A stretch of DNA of 64,000 nt from an uncultured Paracoccaceae bacterium. GTDB taxonomy: Bacteria > Pseudomonadota > Alphaproteobacteria > Rhodobacterales > Rhodobacteraceae. The position numbers and the translations under genes were made by a program. Where the stretch lies: positions 62,001 through 126,000 of the forward strand of contig CANMTD010000001.1 of assembly GCA_947500775.1 (NCBI GenBank), given 5' to 3'. This document shows positions 60,108 to 64,000 of the stretch, piece after piece (within the stretch, counting starts at the first letter, position 1; every line of letters begins with the position of its first letter). The notes beneath the pieces are model-generated. The model searched no databases. It saw nothing but the letters and a program-made list of their open reading frames with translations, and was not told where the DNA came from.

Positions 60108-60724
60108 CACTAGGCCCTTACGAGCTGCTGCTCTACGCGGGCGCGCTGTTGATCCTGTTCCTGACGCCGGGGCCGGTCTGGGTTGCCCTGACCGCGCGGG
60201 CGCTGACCGGCGGCTTTCATGCGGCGTGGCCCTTGGCGCTGGGCGTGGTGGTCGGCGACATCCTGTGGCCCTTGCTGGCAATTCTGGGGGTCACCTGGAT
60301 CGTCACCGTTTTCGAAGGCTTCATGACGGTCCTGCGCTTTGTGGCCTGCGGCGTGTTCCTGTTGATGGGGTATCTGCTGATCCGCCACGCGGGCAAATCC
60401 ATCGCCACCGACAGCCGCCTGACTCGCCCCGGCATGTGGGCCGGGTTCGTCGCGGGGCTTGCGGTCATTCTGGGCAATCCCAAGGCGATCCTGTTTTACA
60501 TGGGGGTGCTGCCGGGGTTCTTTGATCTGACCCGCGTGACCCGTCTGGACATTGCCGCAATCGTCACGATTTCGATGATCGTTCCGCTGATCGGGAACCT
60601 GTGTTTTGCCCTCTTTGTGGATCGCGCGCGGCGGTTGCTGTCATCGCCAACGGCATTGCGCAGAACCAATATCGTGGCGGGATCGCTGTTGATATGTGTC
60701 GGGCTGATCATTCCCTTTGCCTGA
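60104..60724 (+). CDS. LysE/RhtB family amino-acid (or small-molecule) exporter
   Basis: The 206-residue product has six hydrophobic segments and the family opening LLILFLTPGPVWVALTARAL, then AAWPLALGVVVGDILWPLLA, and AVILGNPKAILFYMGVLPGF, hallmarks of LysE/RhtB transporters. Substrates in this family include Lys, homoserine and threonine, but none can be assigned here. Its start overlaps the VOC gene stop; gyrB follows after 78 bases with its own promoter-like sequence. Confidence 0.92.
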   Translation: MTLGPYELLLYAGALLILFLTPGPVWVALTARALTGGFHAAWPLALGVVVGDILWPLLAILGVTWIVTVFEGFMTVLRFVACGVFLLMGYLLIRHAGKSIATDSRLTRPGMWAGFVAGLAVILGNPKAILFYMGVLPGFFDLTRVTRLDIAAIVTISMIVPLIGNLCFALFVDRARRLLSSPTALRRTNIVAGSLLICVGLIIPFA

Positions 60725-60730
60725 TACTAA

Positions 60731-63220
<2,490 letters not shown>

Positions 63221-63223
63221 ATG

Positions 63224-63260
63224 ATAGCGGGCAGCGCACAGGTTACGCGCTGCCCGCTAT
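63224..63260 (+). terminator. Long hairpin downstream of gyrB
   Basis: ATAGCGGGCAGCGC (63224-63237) and GCGCTGCCCGCTAT (63247-63260) make a perfect 14-pair stem with a nine-base loop, three bases after the gyrB stop. There is no T-run, but stem strength and position indicate a transcript 3' end. Confidence 0.7.
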
Positions 63261-63361
63261 ATGCCCCATATCGGACAAACCCGGCGCGCTGCGTCGGATG
63301 GCCGGTTGTCCTTGTGCCGTGCCAGGCTTAGAAACAGGGCAACCGCATAAGGGGCCTGCCG

Positions 63362-64000
63362 ATGACCGCTATCAAACCCGTTGTTCTGTGTATCCTTGAT
63401 GGGTGGGGCGTGCGCGACGAACGCGCGGGCAATGCCCCGGCGCTGGCCGATACGCCGACATTCGATCACATCATGCAGAGCTGCCCGTCGGCCACGCTGA
63501 TCACCCATGGCCCCGATGCCGGGTTGCCTTCGGGTCAGATGGGCAACTCCGAAGTCGGCCATACCAATATCGGCGCGGGCCGGGTGGTGGCGATGGATCT
63601 GGGACAGATCGATCTGGCGATCGAGGATGGATCGTTTTTCACCAATGCCGCCTTGCAGGATTTCATCGCGCGGGTCAGCGCCGCCGGGGGCACCGCCCAT
63701 CTGATGGGGGTGATTTCCGACGGCGGGGTGCATGGCCATCTGGCCCATGTGCTGGCGGCGGCACGGGCGATTGCGGATGCGGGCGTGCCCGTGGCCATTC
63801 ACGCGATCACCGACGGGCGCGATGTCGCCCCAAGCTCGGCCGCCCAGTTCATCGATCAACTGGTGGCAGGCCTGCCCAAGGGGGCCTATGTGGCCACGGT
63901 GATCGGGCGCTATTATGCGATGGACCGCGACAACCGCTGGGAACGGGTCGGAACCGCCTATGACGCCATGATCAACGGCAAAGGCGGAACCGCGCCGGAT
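63362..64000 (+). CDS. gpmI: 2,3-bisphosphoglycerate-independent phosphoglycerate mutase (5' part, runs off the window)
   Basis: The enzyme interconverts 3- and 2-phosphoglycerate in glycolysis using two manganese ions. The frame opens at the ATG at 63362 and stays open for 213 codons to the window edge, so it is partial by position only. It shows VVLCILDGWGVRDERAGNAP with the metal-binding Asp, then GLPSGQMGNSEVGHTNIGAG with the phosphorylated Ser in the NSEVGH motif, and HAITDGRDVAPSS and VIGRYYAMDRDNRWER. These are unmistakable iPGM sequences. It follows gyrB after a hairpin, and presumably has its own promoter in the 141-base gap. Confidence 0.97.
   Translation, partial: MTAIKPVVLCILDGWGVRDERAGNAPALADTPTFDHIMQSCPSATLITHGPDAGLPSGQMGNSEVGHTNIGAGRVVAMDLGQIDLAIEDGSFFTNAALQDFIARVSAAGGTAHLMGVISDGGVHGHLAHVLAAARAIADAGVPVAIHAITDGRDVAPSSAAQFIDQLVAGLPKGAYVATVIGRYYAMDRDNRWERVGTAYDAMINGKGGTAPD

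Overview
The window reads as chromosome from a marine-type alphaproteobacterium of the order Rhodobacterales (Roseobacter/Rhodobacter relatives). The evidence is the GC-rich coding sequence, the alphaproteobacterial flagellar regulators FlbT and FlaF, a flagellar cluster with MotE-like and DUF1217 proteins, and the housekeeping run ubiB-ubiE / mutM-enoyl-CoA hydratase-rpsT-dnaA-dnaN-recF-gyrB. No tRNA, rRNA, transposase, integrase or CRISPR array was recognised.

Layout. (1) 1-6.5 kb: two paralogous right-handed beta-helix proteins, the second carrying three LamG-like modules, and an O-antigen ligase/Wzy-type membrane protein; this is surface or exopolysaccharide biology. (2) 6.5-12.4 kb: motB-flgE-flgK-flgL-flgI. 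(3) 12.5-18.2 kb: tamA-tamB, the outer-membrane translocation and assembly module, and a small membrane protein. (4) 18.5-25.6 kb: a second polysaccharide block with a sugar-nucleotide reductase-like SDR, an initiating sugar transferase, a DUF2793/S74 spike-like protein, a FlaA1/WbpM-type dehydratase, a UDP-glucuronate 4-epimerase-like enzyme and UDP-glucose dehydrogenase. (5) 25.7-50.9 kb: the rest of the flagellar cluster. It runs fliP-fliN-fliH-fliF, then divergently fliL-hyp-motE-motA-hyp-lytic transglycosylase-flhA-fliR-flhB-hyp, then on the minus strand fliL2-flgH-flgA-flgG-flgF-fliQ-fliE-flgC-flgB, then fliI, then on the minus strand DUF1217-flbT-flaF-flagellin-flgN-like-flgJ, then fliK-flgD. 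(6) 50.9-64 kb: ubiquinone genes, DNA repair, rpsT, the dnaA-dnaN-recF-gyrB replication block with two small unrelated genes inside it, and the 5' part of gpmI.

How the parts fit. The flagellar genes supply rod, hook, rings, most of the export gate (FlhA, FlhB, FliP, FliQ, FliR), the export ATPase, stator (MotA/MotB) and filament. I could not find FliG, FliM, FliO, FliD or FliA. Many neighbours overlap by 4 bases (ATGA), which indicates translational coupling. Five flagellar intergenic regions carry a TTAn-N7-TTAn direct repeat like the CtrA recognition sequence, which suggests CtrA-type control. The polysaccharide genes look sufficient to make UDP-glucuronate, possibly UDP-galacturonate, and a 2-acetamido-dideoxy-hexose primer sugar and to load it on the lipid carrier. 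A capsule-recognising, phage- or GTA-like spike gene sits among them.

Most notable for follow-up: the CtrA-like repeat set; the tamAB and polysaccharide island between flgI and fliP; the spike gene inside the polysaccharide cluster; a perfect 17-bp inverted repeat that contains the start codon of a small membrane protein; the paralogous beta-helix pair; and the uncharacterised 756-residue periplasmic protein coupled to motA. I do not see a wholly new system that I could defend as such.
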